From Oceanimonas pelagia (GTDB lineage: Bacteria > Pseudomonadota > Gammaproteobacteria > Enterobacterales > Aeromonadaceae), in contig NZ_CP118224.1 of assembly GCF_030849025.1 (NCBI RefSeq), positions 852,001-916,000 on the forward strand: DNA of 64,000 nt, given 5' to 3'. The position numbers and the translations under genes were made by a program. Below, in pieces: positions 18,521-27,578 of the stretch. The notes beneath the pieces are model-generated. The model did no database searches. It was not told the origin of the DNA and saw only the letters and a list, made by a program, of their open reading frames with translations. Positions within the stretch are counted from its first letter, which is position 1; the number at the start of each line of letters is the position of its first letter.

Positions 18521-19941
18521 CAGTGGGCACTCCCTTCCATGATGATGGTCTTGCCTTTTTCCCGGCGCTCGGCCACCTGTTCGGGGGTGACGTCGCCGCC
18601 GTCGTTACCCCAGCTGTTAAGCACATAGGTCAGCACGTTGGCGGTGTCTTCGTCCGACAGGCGCATGGCCGGCATGATGCTGTCGTAGGCCTGACCATTG
18701 ACCTTGATGGGGCCTTTCAGGCCGTGCAGCACCACGTCGGTGGCGCGGGTGTGATCGGCATTAAGAAAGTCTGAAGCCGCCAGCGGAGGAAAGGCGCCGG
18801 GAATGCCCTGGCCCTCGTTCTGGTGACAGGCCTGACAGTTGGCCTCATAGGCCCGCTTGCCGTACAGCAGGCGTTCTTCTTTGGTTTTGGCCACCACTTT
18901 GGGATGTCCGTTGGGCATGACCTGTACCGCCGAGCCTTCAGGCAGATAGACGTTTTCGGCCACCTTGCCGGAATAAACGATTTTGTCTTCGGGGCCTTCC
19001 ACCTGCATCATGCCCAGCGCGCCCTTGTTAAAGGCACGGAAAATGGAGTGATCCACCATGATGAAATTACCGGGCACGTCGAGCTTGAACTCGGCCATGG
19101 CGGCGCCGCCGGCGGGCACCAGGGTGGTTTGCACGTTTTCATTGATGGCGGTGCCACCTTCCACGTTGACCTTGTCGAAGATCTCGCCAATCACGTGAAA
19201 CGACGACACCAGATTGGGCCCGCCGTTACCCACATACAGGCGCACGGTTTCGCCCACATTGGCGGTAAGCGCCTTGTCGCCGTTGAGCGCACCCACGGCG
19301 CCGTTGAACACCACATAGTCGGGCTGCTCGCGAATGGCCTTGTCCATGTCAAAGGACTGCAGTCCCTGCTCGCCGTATTCGCCCTTGGTGTAGAAGTCGC
19401 CCTGCATCACGTAATACTCCCTGTCTACCGGGGGCAGGCCTTCTTTGGGCTCCACCAGGATCAGGCCATACATGCCGTTGGCCACGTGCATGCCCACCGG
19501 GGCGGTGGCGCAGTGATACACATACAGGCCGGGGTTGAGCGCCTTGAAATTAAACACCGAGGTGTGACCGGGGGCAGTAAAGGAGGATGCGGCGCCACCG
19601 CCGGGACCGGTAACCGCGTGCAGATCGATGTTGTGGGGCATTTTGGAGCTGGGGTGGTTGGAGAGATGGAACTCGACTTCGTCCCCTTCCCGCACCCGTA
19701 AAAACTGGCCGGGCACCGAGCCGCCAAAGGTCCAGAACATGTATTCCACCCCGTCGGCGATTTCCATGACTTTTTCCACGGTTTCCATTTTTACCACCAC
19801 TTTGGCGGCATGATCCCGGGTGATGGGCGGCGGTACTACCGGCGGCGAAGTGAGCATGGCTTCTTCTACAGGCAGCTGGCTGGCCTGAGCGGAGAAGGCG
19901 AGGGCGAGACTGATGGCGGCAACAAGCTTGCGAGGCTTCAT
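18520..19941 (-). CDS. nirK: Copper nitrite reductase with C-terminal cytochrome c domain
   Basis: A 473-aa periplasmic enzyme reducing nitrite to NO. Signal peptide 1-20. Two cupredoxin domains carry type 1 Cu ligands H103, C144, H152, M157 and type 2 ligands H108, H143, H298, with catalytic D106 ([10 protein letters not shown]). After residue 350 a class I cytochrome c domain is fused, with CQACH at 369-373 and a probable axial Met in [11 protein letters not shown]. The fused haem is thought to pass electrons into the T1 copper in such three-domain NirKs. First gene of nirK-nirV-sco; an FNR/NnrR-type box lies upstream. NO reductase is not in the window. Confidence 0.95.
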   Translation of the reverse strand: MKPRKLVAAISLALAFSAQASQLPVEEAMLTSPPVVPPPITRDHAAKVVVKMETVEKVMEIADGVEYMFWTFGGSVPGQFLRVREGDEVEFHLSNHPSSKMPHNIDLHAVTGPGGGAASSFTAPGHTSVFNFKALNPGLYVYHCATAPVGMHVANGMYGLILVEPKEGLPPVDREYYVMQGDFYTKGEYGEQGLQSFDMDKAIREQPDYVVFNGAVGALNGDKALTANVGETVRLYVGNGGPNLVSSFHVIGEIFDKVNVEGGTAINENVQTTLVPAGGAAMAEFKLDVPGNFIMVDHSIFRAFNKGALGMMQVEGPEDKIVYSGKVAENVYLPEGSAVQVMPNGHPKVVAKTKEERLLYGKRAYEANCQACHQNEGQGIPGAFPPLAASDFLNADHTRATDVVLHGLKGPIKVNGQAYDSIMPAMRLSDEDTANVLTYVLNSWGNDGGDVTPEQVAERREKGKTIIMEGSAH

Positions 19942-20018
19942 AGGATACTCCCTGCACTGAGTGCTACTATTTATGTGTATCTCAAATGCAAGTTTGATCG
20001 TTATGTAGCCAAACAGGA

Positions 20019-20032
20019 CTGATCTGGATCAA
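20019..20032 (-). promoter_or_regulatory. FNR/NnrR-type box upstream of nirK
   Basis: CTGATCTGGATCAA fits TTGAT-N4-ATCAA with one mismatch. Its centre is about 84 bases upstream of the nirK ATG, which allows a class II promoter. Such boxes bind FNR, ANR or the NO sensors DNR/NnrR, consistent with induction by low oxygen or NO. Confidence 0.75.
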
Positions 20033-20045
20033 TAAAGTGAAAACT

Positions 20046-20134
20046 AAAAAGGGGTCTTAAAAGGGGTCGGAGTCATTTTGCAGCTAACGCCGAAAAATGA
20101 CTCCGACCCGTAATTGACTCCGACCCCTTTTTAT
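20046..20134. repeat. GGGGTCGGAGTCA-type inverted repeat cluster
   Basis: GGGTCGGAGTCATTTT (20064-20079) and AAAATGACTCCGACCC (20094-20109) are perfect 16-bp arms. A third copy, TTGACTCCGACCCCTTTTT, follows, and the outer ends (AAAAAGGGGTC / GACCCCTTTTT) also pair. This motif recurs in many gammaproteobacteria near REP or RAYT elements, as I recall. It touches the LysR stop codon and, with its T-runs, can end that leftward transcript. Confidence 0.75.
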
Positions 20135-21018
20135 ACGAGCGTTTCCAGAAAGGTTTCCAGCACCAGGTTGGGCCGCTGGCTGCGGGCGGTAATGGCACAA
20201 AAATGGGTGGTAAACCCGGGTTGCAGGGCGCGCAGCCGGCCGGCCTTCACCCAGGGGGCGGCGTAGTGATCGGGCAGGTAGCCGAGATAACAGCCGGTGA
20301 GCACCAGAAACAGTATGCCTTCCCGATCATTGGCCTGGGCGCCGGCAATATGGCGATCATACAGGGCGGCGGCCTCGGCGGGACGGGCAAAGCGGGGCTG
20401 CACCAGCTCGTGTTCAAAGACGTTGCCGGCAGGATCGGCAAACAGCGGGTGGTTGTCGGCACAATAGAGGCGGGTGCTTTCTTCATACAGCGGCCGGTAA
20501 TCGAGTCCAGGCAGCTCCCTTACCTTCGGGACCACACCCACATTAAGGCGGCCGTCGAGCACACCGATTTCAATGTCGTCGGAAGGCTGCATGCGCAGAT
20601 CAATCTGCACCTGGGGCCCGCGCGCCTTGAGGGCGGCCAGGCCATGAGTGATTTTCATGCCCGGGTGGCTGACCAGGTTGTCGGTAATGCCGATCACCAG
20701 GGTGCCCTGCAGATGCCGGTGCAGTTCGCTGATTTCGGCGCGAAAGTGCTCCACGGCGCCAAACAGCCGGTCGCCGGCTTCCAGCACGCGCTTGCCTTCG
20801 TCGGTCAGGGCAAACCCGGCCCGGCCCCGCTGGCACAGCTTGACCCCCAGCCGTTTTTCCAGATCCGCCATCTGCATGCTGATGGCCGCCCGGCTGATGC
20901 CCAGCGCCACCTCGGCGGCGGAAAAGCCACCGCAGGCCACCACGGTGCGAAACACGCGCAGCAGCCTGAGCTCAAAATCACTGACCTGGCCAAGGGGAGA
21001 GGGTTTGGACGGCGTCAT
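20131..21018 (-). CDS. LysR-family transcriptional regulator
   Basis: A 295-aa regulator. The N-terminal winged helix-turn-helix (about 15-75) reads FELRLLRVFRTVVACGGFSAAEVALGISRAAISMQMADLEKRLG in segments. The C-terminal effector domain runs from about 95. The neighbours are convergent to nirK's promoter side and yciI/yciB upstream, which gives no clear target. Not autoregulated in the classic divergent layout, because the upstream gene is in the same direction. Confidence 0.9.
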   Translation of the reverse strand: MTPSKPSPLGQVSDFELRLLRVFRTVVACGGFSAAEVALGISRAAISMQMADLEKRLGVKLCQRGRAGFALTDEGKRVLEAGDRLFGAVEHFRAEISELHRHLQGTLVIGITDNLVSHPGMKITHGLAALKARGPQVQIDLRMQPSDDIEIGVLDGRLNVGVVPKVRELPGLDYRPLYEESTRLYCADNHPLFADPAGNVFEHELVQPRFARPAEAAALYDRHIAGAQANDREGILFLVLTGCYLGYLPDHYAAPWVKAGRLRALQPGFTTHFCAITARSQRPNLVLETFLETLV

Positions 21019-21068
21019 GCAGATCCGGCCGCCTTTCTTCCGGTGCGGAAACGGGCAGCCGTTCGGGC

Positions 21069-21368
21069 TCAGGGCAGGACTTTCTTGAAGGGCTTGACGA
21101 TGACGCTGGCATAGACGCCGGCGGCCACGTAAGGATCGGCGTCGGCCCAGGCTTGAGCGGCCTCGAGCGAGTCGAATTCGGCAATCACGGTACTGCCGGT
21201 AAAGCCGGCATCGGCGGGATCTTCGGCGTCAATGGCCGGGTTGGGGCCGGCCACCAGCAGGCGGCCTTCATCGGCCAGGGCCTGCAGCCGGGCCAGGTGG
21301 GCCGGGCGGGCTTCCTTGCGCAGGGGCAGGCTGTTGGGGTTGTCCTGGCTGAAAATCACGTACCACAT
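21069..21368 (-). CDS. yciI: YciI-like protein
   Basis: A 99-aa protein of the YciI/YCII family (E. coli 98 aa), a ferredoxin-like fold with a putative His/Asp active site. It starts [14 protein letters not shown] and contains [22 protein letters not shown] and [22 protein letters not shown] in parts. The true start is the ATG at 21368; the frame continues far upstream only by overlap with yciB. It lies 11 bases after yciB, the conserved yciB-yciI pair. Confidence 0.92.
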   Translation of the reverse strand: MWYVIFSQDNPNSLPLRKEARPAHLARLQALADEGRLLVAGPNPAIDAEDPADAGFTGSTVIAEFDSLEAAQAWADADPYVAAGVYASVIVKPFKKVLP

Positions 21369-21379
21369 GAAAATTGTCC

Positions 21380-21931
21380 TTAACGTTGATTGTTTTGTTG
21401 GGATTGTAGCGGTTGCCGGCGATAGAGGTAGAGCACGGTCGCCAGGGTAAACAGCAGGGTCAGGCCGAGCAGGCCGAACACCTTGAAGTTGACCCACCAT
21501 TCCTGGGGCAGGTTGAATGCCACATAGACGTTGAGTGCGCCGCAAAAGGCAAAGAAGCCGGCCCAGGCCAGGTTGGCTCTGTCCCATACCGCGGCCGGCA
21601 GGGTCAGCTCCTTGCCCAGCATCTGCTGAATGAGGTTTTTGCCAAAGCCGTAGCGGCTTACCAGCAGGCCCAGGGCAAACAGGCCGTTGACCGCGGTCAC
21701 CTTCCATTTGATAAAGGCATCGTCATGAAAAAACATGGTCATGCCGCCAAAGCCCAGCACCAGCACCAGAGTGATCAGGTGCATTTTTTCCAGTTTTCTG
21801 TGGCGCAGCCACTGCACCAGCATCTGCACACAGGTGGCGGCCATCAGCGCGCCGGTGGCGGCGTAGATGTCCACGGTTTTGTAGACCACGAAAAAAATGA
21901 TCAGCGGAATAAACTCGGCAAATTGCTTCAT
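21380..21931 (-). CDS. yciB: Inner-membrane septation/intracellular septation protein A
   Basis: A 183-aa protein with about five membrane helices, matching YciB/Isp[27 protein letters not shown] (in parts), [23 protein letters not shown] and [18 protein letters not shown]. coli YciB (179 aa) affects cell-envelope synthesis and division. It leads the yciB-yciI unit. Confidence 0.94.
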   Translation of the reverse strand: MKQFAEFIPLIIFFVVYKTVDIYAATGALMAATCVQMLVQWLRHRKLEKMHLITLVLVLGFGGMTMFFHDDAFIKWKVTAVNGLFALGLLVSRYGFGKNLIQQMLGKELTLPAAVWDRANLAWAGFFAFCGALNVYVAFNLPQEWWVNFKVFGLLGLTLLFTLATVLYLYRRQPLQSQQNNQR

Positions 21932-22019
21932 TGTCGGAATCCGAACAGCGTAGGTACTGCCAGTTTACTCATTAGCAGGACGGCTGGCAAAGCCGCCCTC
22001 GCTGGCCGGGCCTGCCGGC

Positions 22020-22769
22020 CTACTGATGCCGGCGATCGATTTCCCGCCGCCAGCGGCATTCCAGACTTTCGGGGTGGGTGGGGCCGTAACAGGCCCGGGG
22101 CTGGCCGCTGTACCAGGCCCACAGCTGGTTGCCGAAGTCGTAATGCCACCACTCGCTGGGCAGGTTGGTAAAACCGGCGTTGGTCATGGCCCGGTAGAGC
22201 AGCCGGCGATTGGCAATCACCTGCTGCTCATGGGGCGTGGGCGTGGCCAGCTGCTCAAAGGCGGCGGTGTGTGACCAGGGTGTGGCTTCGTCGAACTGGG
22301 TGCCCATGTCCAGCATCAGGCCGTGCTCATCGATCAGCGTCACGTCCACCGAGCCCCCGGTCAGATGGGGACTGGGGGCCCGGGGATCGGTGCTGGGCAG
22401 CGACACAAATTCCCGGGTCAGCTGTTCCAGCTCGGCGGCGGGCTTGTCGGGCCAGTGGTTTTCAATGGCGTTATACAGGGTGTCGTACAGATATTGCTGA
22501 ACCGAGTAGGGGCGCCAGCTGTCCATCACCAGCAGGGTCAGGCCTTTTGGCAGGCTGCGGGCCGCCGCCAGCAGGCGTTGATACACTCCCCGGCGCATGT
22601 GGCACTCGGGCACCGCGTTGGGAATGCCCAGCTTGTAGTAGGCCGGGTAGCACGCCAGGTTTGCCGGAGCCAGGCTGGCGGGCACCAGCTCCTCATGGTT
22701 TTCCCGAATGGGCAGTGCCGACACGCGGCTCCAGTCGGGATCATGCAGCAGGGGAATAGGGGCGTTCAT
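22020..22769 (-). CDS. D-alanyl-D-alanine dipeptidase (VanX/DdpX-like)
   Basis: A 249-aa M15D zinc dipeptidase hydrolysing D-Ala-D-Ala. Zinc ligands H135 and D142 (SPHLTGGSVDVTL) and H209, with catalytic E206 (SEWWHYDFG) and R86 (DSWRPYSVQ), match the VanX arrangement. No signal peptide is seen, so it should act in the cytoplasm on imported dipeptide. The ATG is preceded by GGAGGACAGGC and overlaps the DctM stop by 4 bases (ATGA), so it is translationally coupled to the TRAP transporter. That suggests the transporter brings in its substrate. A resistance role is unlikely in this context. Confidence 0.88.
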   Translation of the reverse strand: MNAPIPLLHDPDWSRVSALPIRENHEELVPASLAPANLACYPAYYKLGIPNAVPECHMRRGVYQRLLAAARSLPKGLTLLVMDSWRPYSVQQYLYDTLYNAIENHWPDKPAAELEQLTREFVSLPSTDPRAPSPHLTGGSVDVTLIDEHGLMLDMGTQFDEATPWSHTAAFEQLATPTPHEQQVIANRRLLYRAMTNAGFTNLPSEWWHYDFGNQLWAWYSGQPRACYGPTHPESLECRWRREIDRRHQ

Positions 22770-24052
22770 GCCTGTCCTCCGAACAGTCCGGGCAGCCACA
22801 GTACCAGCCCGGGAAACAGGATCAGCACCACCAGCACCAGCAAGGCGATGGCAACAAAGGGCCAGATGGTCTTGAACAGCTCGGTAATTTCCAGCCGGCT
22901 GACGGCGGCGGCCACAAAGACGCAGGCGCCCATGGGCGGGGTTATCAGGGCAATGGTGATGTTCAGGGTGATGATGATGCCGAGGTGCACCGGATCCACA
23001 CCCGCCGCCATGGCTACGGGCATGAAGATGGGGGTCAGCAGCATCAGGGCGGACACCTCTTCCATGAACATGCCGGTGGCAAAGGTGATCAGGCTGAGCA
23101 GCAACAGCACCAGTACCGGCTGTTCGAGAATGGGATCAAACAGGGTGACGAAGGCCTTGGGTACCTGGGCGTAAGACAGCAGCCAGCTGACCACCGCCGA
23201 GGCGGCCATGATCAGAAACACGGCGCTGGTCAGGCGGGCGGTTTCCACCAGGGCGCTCCACAGCCGGTGCCAGCTCAGCTGCCTGGTGAACAGGCCGATC
23301 AGGGCCACATAGGCCACGGTGAGGGCCCCCGACTCCGTGGGCGTGACCACCCCGAACACGATGCCACCGACGATGATAAAGGGCGCCAGCAGTGCCGGCA
23401 GGGCGCCCCACAGAGCCTGCAAAAACAGCCCCATGGTCGGGCGCTGGCCCGACACCGGCAGCCGTGCCTTGCGGGCGTAAAACCAGTTCATCACCATGAA
23501 CACCAGGCCCAGCAGCAATCCGGGAATGACGCCGGCCAGGAACAGATCTCCCACCGAGGTATTGGTGAGCGAGGCATAGAGGATCATGAAAATGCTGGGC
23601 GGAATAATGGGGCCGATCAGCGAGCTGCCCGCGGTCAGGCCGGCGGCGTAGGAGGCCGAATAGCCTTCTTTTTTCATCGCCGGCACCAGCAGGGAGCCCA
23701 GCGCCGAGGTGTCGGCCACCGCCGAGCCGTTGACGCCGGCAAAGAATACGCTCGACACCACATTGACATAACCCAGCCCGCCCCGCAGGTGGCCCACCAG
23801 GACCCGGGCAAGGGCCATCAGCTGTTGCGTCAGGCCGGCACTGTTCATCAGGTTGCCGGCCAGAATAAACAGCGGAATGGCCATCAGCGAGAAGACGTTG
23901 ATGCCGCCAAAAAACTGCTGCGGCACCATGCGCCCCAGCATGGACGGATCGATAAACATGAAACCGACCACGGCGGTGAACAGCAGGGCAATAAACAGCG
24001 GCAGGCCCAGCAGAACATGCACGATAAAGGAGGCAAACATGGCCAGGGTCAT
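22766..24052 (-). CDS. dctM: TRAP transporter large permease (DctM)
   Basis: A 428-aa membrane protein with about 12 helices. DctM signatures: LPLFIALLFTAVVGFMF, IPLFILAGNLMN, GVNGSAVADTSALGSLLVPAM and GLTAGSSLIGPIIPPSI. It is the ion-coupled channel of a TRAP uptake system. I take the start at 24052 (MTLAMFASF), overlapping the DctQ stop by 4 bases; the longer open frame upstream is DctQ sequence read in another frame. Confidence 0.94.
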   Translation of the reverse strand: MTLAMFASFIVHVLLGLPLFIALLFTAVVGFMFIDPSMLGRMVPQQFFGGINVFSLMAIPLFILAGNLMNSAGLTQQLMALARVLVGHLRGGLGYVNVVSSVFFAGVNGSAVADTSALGSLLVPAMKKEGYSASYAAGLTAGSSLIGPIIPPSIFMILYASLTNTSVGDLFLAGVIPGLLLGLVFMVMNWFYARKARLPVSGQRPTMGLFLQALWGALPALLAPFIIVGGIVFGVVTPTESGALTVAYVALIGLFTRQLSWHRLWSALVETARLTSAVFLIMAASAVVSWLLSYAQVPKAFVTLFDPILEQPVLVLLLLSLITFATGMFMEEVSALMLLTPIFMPVAMAAGVDPVHLGIIITLNITIALITPPMGACVFVAAAVSRLEITELFKTIWPFVAIALLVLVVLILFPGLVLWLPGLFGGQA

Positions 24053-24522
24053 GAGCGGGCTTCCTTGCAGCCAAAGGGGCCGCGCAACAGGTTGAAGACA
24101 AACAGCAGGCCAAAGCCCAGCGGCAGGCTGAGCACCGGCCAGGTGCGGCTGATGCCGAGCCCCATGGTGGTGAAGCGGCTGACCGAAAAGGCATAATGCC
24201 AGGAGTACCAGCAGAATCCGGCGCTGATAACCAGGATCAGCAACCACTGGTACAGCTTGAGGAGTCGGGCCAGGGGCAATGGCAGCCGTTGCTCGAGCAG
24301 GCCAATGCGCATGTGTTCGTTGCGTATCAGCACCACGCCGGCCATCAGCAGGGCACAGGCAATGATCAGAAAACGTGACAGTTCGTCCATCCAGATGGGC
24401 GAACGGCCCAACAGGTAACGGGCGGCCACGCCGTACAGCAGCACCAGCAGGTTGGTCAGGATCAGGGTACCGACCACCGCCTCAACCAGCCGGCTCATCA
24501 GGGTTATCAGTCGTTGTCTCAT
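24049..24522 (-). CDS. dctQ: TRAP transporter small permease (DctQ)
   Basis: A 157-aa membrane protein with four helices, matching the DctQ family: RYLLGRSPIWMDELSRFLII and a later RTWPVLSLPLGFGLL. It forms the membrane complex with DctM. It follows dctP after 55 bases and overlaps dctM by ATGA. Confidence 0.9.
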   Translation of the reverse strand: MRQRLITLMSRLVEAVVGTLILTNLLVLLYGVAARYLLGRSPIWMDELSRFLIIACALLMAGVVLIRNEHMRIGLLEQRLPLPLARLLKLYQWLLILVISAGFCWYSWHYAFSVSRFTTMGLGISRTWPVLSLPLGFGLLFVFNLLRGPFGCKEARS

Positions 24523-24577
24523 GGCGCAAAGGGGCGGCCGTCAGGCCGCCAGAAAGGTAGGATGATTCAGAAAAAAC

Positions 24578-25609
24578 TCAGAGCTTGCCGGCGTCTTCCA
24601 GGGCAAGATCCACCCACTTCTGCTCGATGTTCTGCTCTTTGAGCCAGTTGATGTAGGAAGGCTTGGCCTTTTCCTGGAACTGCGCCAGCTCCTCGGCGGT
24701 GGGGCGGTACACTTGCATGCCCTTGTCGGCCAGGAACTGAACGCGCTCTTCCACCTTGGCTTCCACCGACTCGCGGTTGAGCCGGTTGGCTTCGGCCACG
24801 GCGTCTTTCAGCGCCTGACGCTGCTCGTCGGTCAGCGACTCAAGCAGTTCGCCGTTGGCCACCAGGAACTGGTCGGAATACTGAATGTTGGCCAGGGTCA
24901 GGTGTTTTTGTACCTCCTGCAGGCTGCCCAGAATGATGTACATGGGCGGGTTCATCTGGCCGTCGGCCACCCCGGTTTTCAGCGCCATGTAGACTTCGGT
25001 CCAGGGAATGGGCGTGCCCGAGGCACCAAAGGCTTCATACAGAGCTACCTGGCTCTTGTCCATGGCGCGAAAGCGCAGTCCCTTGAAGTCTTCCGGCGAC
25101 TTGATCGGGCGCTTGTTGTTGGTAAAGGCCAGGAAACCGCCCTCTTCCACCACCGCCAGCAGGTGGGTACCGGTGCGCTCGGTAAATTCCTGCTGGGCGG
25201 CCTTCCAGTATTCCCCTTCATCAAAGAAGCGGCGGGCGTGATCGAAGTCGCGGAACAGGAAGGGAATGGAGCTGGCATAAATTTCCGGGAACAGGGGCGA
25301 AATACCGGCAAACGACGCAATGTTCAGGCCGGGGGCGGCCATCACCTGCTCCATGCGCTGCACTTCCTCGCCCAGCATGCTGTTGGGGTAGAGGGTCAGC
25401 TCCAGCTCGCCACCGGTTTTTTCTTCCACCAGTCGTTTCAGGTTGCTGGCAAACAGGTGAACCGCGTTTTTCTCTGCATCCGGCGCACCGTTATAGGACA
25501 GATCGATGGTGGTGGCGGCCTGGGCCAGGCCGGCCGCCATCAGGCTGCCGGCGCCCAGCAGGGTAATCAGGGCCTTGCGCAGGGGAGAAAGGGCAAATGA
25601 CGTGTTCAT
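24578..25609 (-). CDS. dctP: TRAP transporter substrate-binding protein (DctP)
   Basis: A 343-aa periplasmic protein with a signal peptide (1-31, cleavage after GLAQA). DctP features include the LRFRAMDKSQVALYEAFGASGTPIPWTEVYMALKTG region (in parts), whose arginine normally binds a carboxylate of the ligand, and GVADGQMNPPMYI. It captures the substrate for DctQM. Because the operon ends in a D,D-dipeptidase gene, a D-amino-acid dipeptide or cell-wall fragment is a candidate ligand; that is inference. Confidence 0.93.
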   Translation of the reverse strand: MNTSFALSPLRKALITLLGAGSLMAAGLAQAATTIDLSYNGAPDAEKNAVHLFASNLKRLVEEKTGGELELTLYPNSMLGEEVQRMEQVMAAPGLNIASFAGISPLFPEIYASSIPFLFRDFDHARRFFDEGEYWKAAQQEFTERTGTHLLAVVEEGGFLAFTNNKRPIKSPEDFKGLRFRAMDKSQVALYEAFGASGTPIPWTEVYMALKTGVADGQMNPPMYIILGSLQEVQKHLTLANIQYSDQFLVANGELLESLTDEQRQALKDAVAEANRLNRESVEAKVEERVQFLADKGMQVYRPTAEELAQFQEKAKPSYINWLKEQNIEQKWVDLALEDAGKL

Positions 25610-25723
25610 TGAATGATCTCCATATCGTGATAACGGGTCGGGGTACGAAATCAGATTAGGTGTTGAGCTGTTGACTTTTCAATAGGGAAAGCGTTGATCT
25701 TTATGCAACACCAGCGGTGGCTG

Positions 25724-26638
25724 TTACCGGCTCTGACTGAAAAACAGCATGCCTTCACTGAGGTGGCGCAGCAGGCGCTCGCCGGCCACGGTCAGCTCGC
25801 GACCCTTGTGGCTGACGATCTGCGCCTCGGCCCTGGCCAGGATCGGATGGGGCGCGGGCAGACAGATGATTTTTCCCGCCATGACTTCCTCGTGCACGGT
25901 CAGCCTGGGCATAAAGGTCAGCCCCATGCCGGACAGCACAAAATTCTTGAGCACCGACACCGAGTTGGTCTGCAACTGGGGGTGGAAGCGAATGTGCTCG
26001 AGCTGTTCAACCAGCCGGGGCAGCTGGCCCATGCCGAACTGCTGATCGATCAGCGCCAGCGGGTAGTTCAGCACATCGTGAATATCGGGGCGGGCCTTGC
26101 GGGCGAGCGGGTGCCCCGGCGGTGTGATCAAGTCGAGCGGCCGGTTGCGGGTGACGTGGCAATGCAGTTCCGGGTCCGGCTGGGGCGCATACACCAGCGC
26201 CAGATCGACCTCGTCCTCCTTGACCAGGCGAGCAGCCTCGTTGGCGCCGGCCATTTCCACGGAAATGGCAATGTCCGGGTAGCGCTGCATAAAGTTCTGC
26301 AGCGGCGCCGAGATCAGATCGGCGATAAAGCCTTCGCCCACCGCCAGGGTTACCTGACCGCGGCGCAGATCCTGCAGCGCCTCGATACGGGACAGGGTGG
26401 CCTCTTCGCTTGCCTTTTGCTGACGATAGAGGGAGATCAGCTCCTCGCCCACCTCGGTCGGCACAAAGCCCTGGCCGTTGCGATAGCCCACCGGCAGGCC
26501 GATCTCTTCTTCCAGCTGATGCAGTTGCCGGCTGATGGCCGAGACATCCACATTCAGCCTGGCCGCGGCCTTGCGCAGCGAGCCCTGGCGGGACACTTCA
26601 TTGAGGTAGCGCAGAGCCCGCGGATTGAGTTTCCACAT
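25724..26638 (-). CDS. LysR-family regulator next to the TRAP operon
   Basis: A 304-aa regulator with N-terminal HTH (LRYLNEVSRQGSLRKAAARL, NVDVSAISRQLHQLEEEIG) and a LysR substrate domain. It lies 16 bases after the EamA exporter gene and 114 bases before dctP, all in the same direction. It probably controls the TRAP-dipeptidase operon and may be co-transcribed with eamA. Confidence 0.9.
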   Translation of the reverse strand: MWKLNPRALRYLNEVSRQGSLRKAAARLNVDVSAISRQLHQLEEEIGLPVGYRNGQGFVPTEVGEELISLYRQQKASEEATLSRIEALQDLRRGQVTLAVGEGFIADLISAPLQNFMQRYPDIAISVEMAGANEAARLVKEDEVDLALVYAPQPDPELHCHVTRNRPLDLITPPGHPLARKARPDIHDVLNYPLALIDQQFGMGQLPRLVEQLEHIRFHPQLQTNSVSVLKNFVLSGMGLTFMPRLTVHEEVMAGKIICLPAPHPILARAEAQIVSHKGRELTVAGERLLRHLSEGMLFFSQSR

Positions 26639-26654
26639 ATACCCAGCCCCTCTG

Positions 26655-27530
26655 TCAGGCCCGCACAGGAGCGGCGGCGAACGGCCGCCGGTCCAGCACG
26701 CTTTTGGTGATCATCGCCAGCAGCACGATGGCGCCGCCCAGCAGTCCCTGGTTGCTGGGACGCTCGCTTAAAAACAGCCATACCAGCAGGGTGCCAAGCA
26801 CGGTTTCCAGCAGCATCAGCAGGCTCACTTCTGCCGAGGGCAGGTAGAGCGGGCCGCGCTGAATAAGGGTAAAGCCCGCCGGGATCAGCACCAGGCACAG
26901 CAGTACCAGCCAGCCCAGATCCACCGGGCCGGGCAGCATGATGTGGCCGCTCCAGGCCAGGGTGAGGGCGGCGGTGAACAGGCCGCTCAGGGCCAGCATG
27001 GGGCTCATGTCGATGCCGGGTTTGCTGCGCGCCAGGGTCAGGTTACCGGCCAGGCCGACCGCCGACATCAGCGCCAGCAGGTTGCCGAGCAGGGAGCCTT
27101 CGCCGGCGTCGTCGAGCACGATGAGGCCGATGCCGCACAGGCACACGCCAATGGCCAGCCAGGTGCGCAGGGGCAGCCGTTCATGCAGAAAAAGGCGGCT
27201 CAGCAGGGCGGCGATCAGTGGCGTGGAGGCCAGGATCACCAGCACGTTGCCGGCCCTGGTGAAGTGGTTGCCGAGCACAAAGCCAAAGGTGCCCACGGTA
27301 AACAGCAGGGCACAGCCCACCCCGGCCAGGCCGCACACGCGAAAGGCGGCAGGCCAGGCCGCACGATGGCGGGCCGCCACGATCAGCCAGAAGCCCAGCA
27401 TGTTGAGCAGGGCGCGCCACAGCACCAGTTGATCCGGCGGCACACTGATAAGCCGGAGCAGCAGCACATCGGGAGAGATAATCAACACGCCCAGGGCGGT
27501 CAGCAACAGTCCTTTTTGATGATGGTCCAT
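26655..27530 (-). CDS. EamA/DMT-family transporter
   Basis: A 291-aa inner-membrane protein with ten predicted helices in two EamA repeats (for example FVLGNHFTRAGNVLVILASTPLIAALLSRLFL in the first and LPSAEVSLLMLLETVLGTLLVWLFL in the second, each in parts). DMT carriers export amino acids or metabolites; the substrate is unknown. It is 48 bases downstream of rbsR in the same direction and close to the LysR gene. Confidence 0.88.
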   Translation of the reverse strand: MDHHQKGLLLTALGVLIISPDVLLLRLISVPPDQLVLWRALLNMLGFWLIVAARHRAAWPAAFRVCGLAGVGCALLFTVGTFGFVLGNHFTRAGNVLVILASTPLIAALLSRLFLHERLPLRTWLAIGVCLCGIGLIVLDDAGEGSLLGNLLALMSAVGLAGNLTLARSKPGIDMSPMLALSGLFTAALTLAWSGHIMLPGPVDLGWLVLLCLVLIPAGFTLIQRGPLYLPSAEVSLLMLLETVLGTLLVWLFLSERPSNQGLLGGAIVLLAMITKSVLDRRPFAAAPVRA

Positions 27531-27578
27531 GACAAGCGCGATTCAAATGAGCAAACCCCGAGGCTAACCGGAGTGGCG

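Noticed and set aside
21369-21707. N-terminal extension of the yciI frame
   Set aside because: It overlaps yciB out of frame; the ATG at 21368 gives the exact YciI family length.
22020-22769. A vancomycin-resistance vanX gene
   Set aside because: No vanH/vanA ligase partners; the host is Gram-negative and the gene is coupled to a TRAP transporter, which points to nutrient use.
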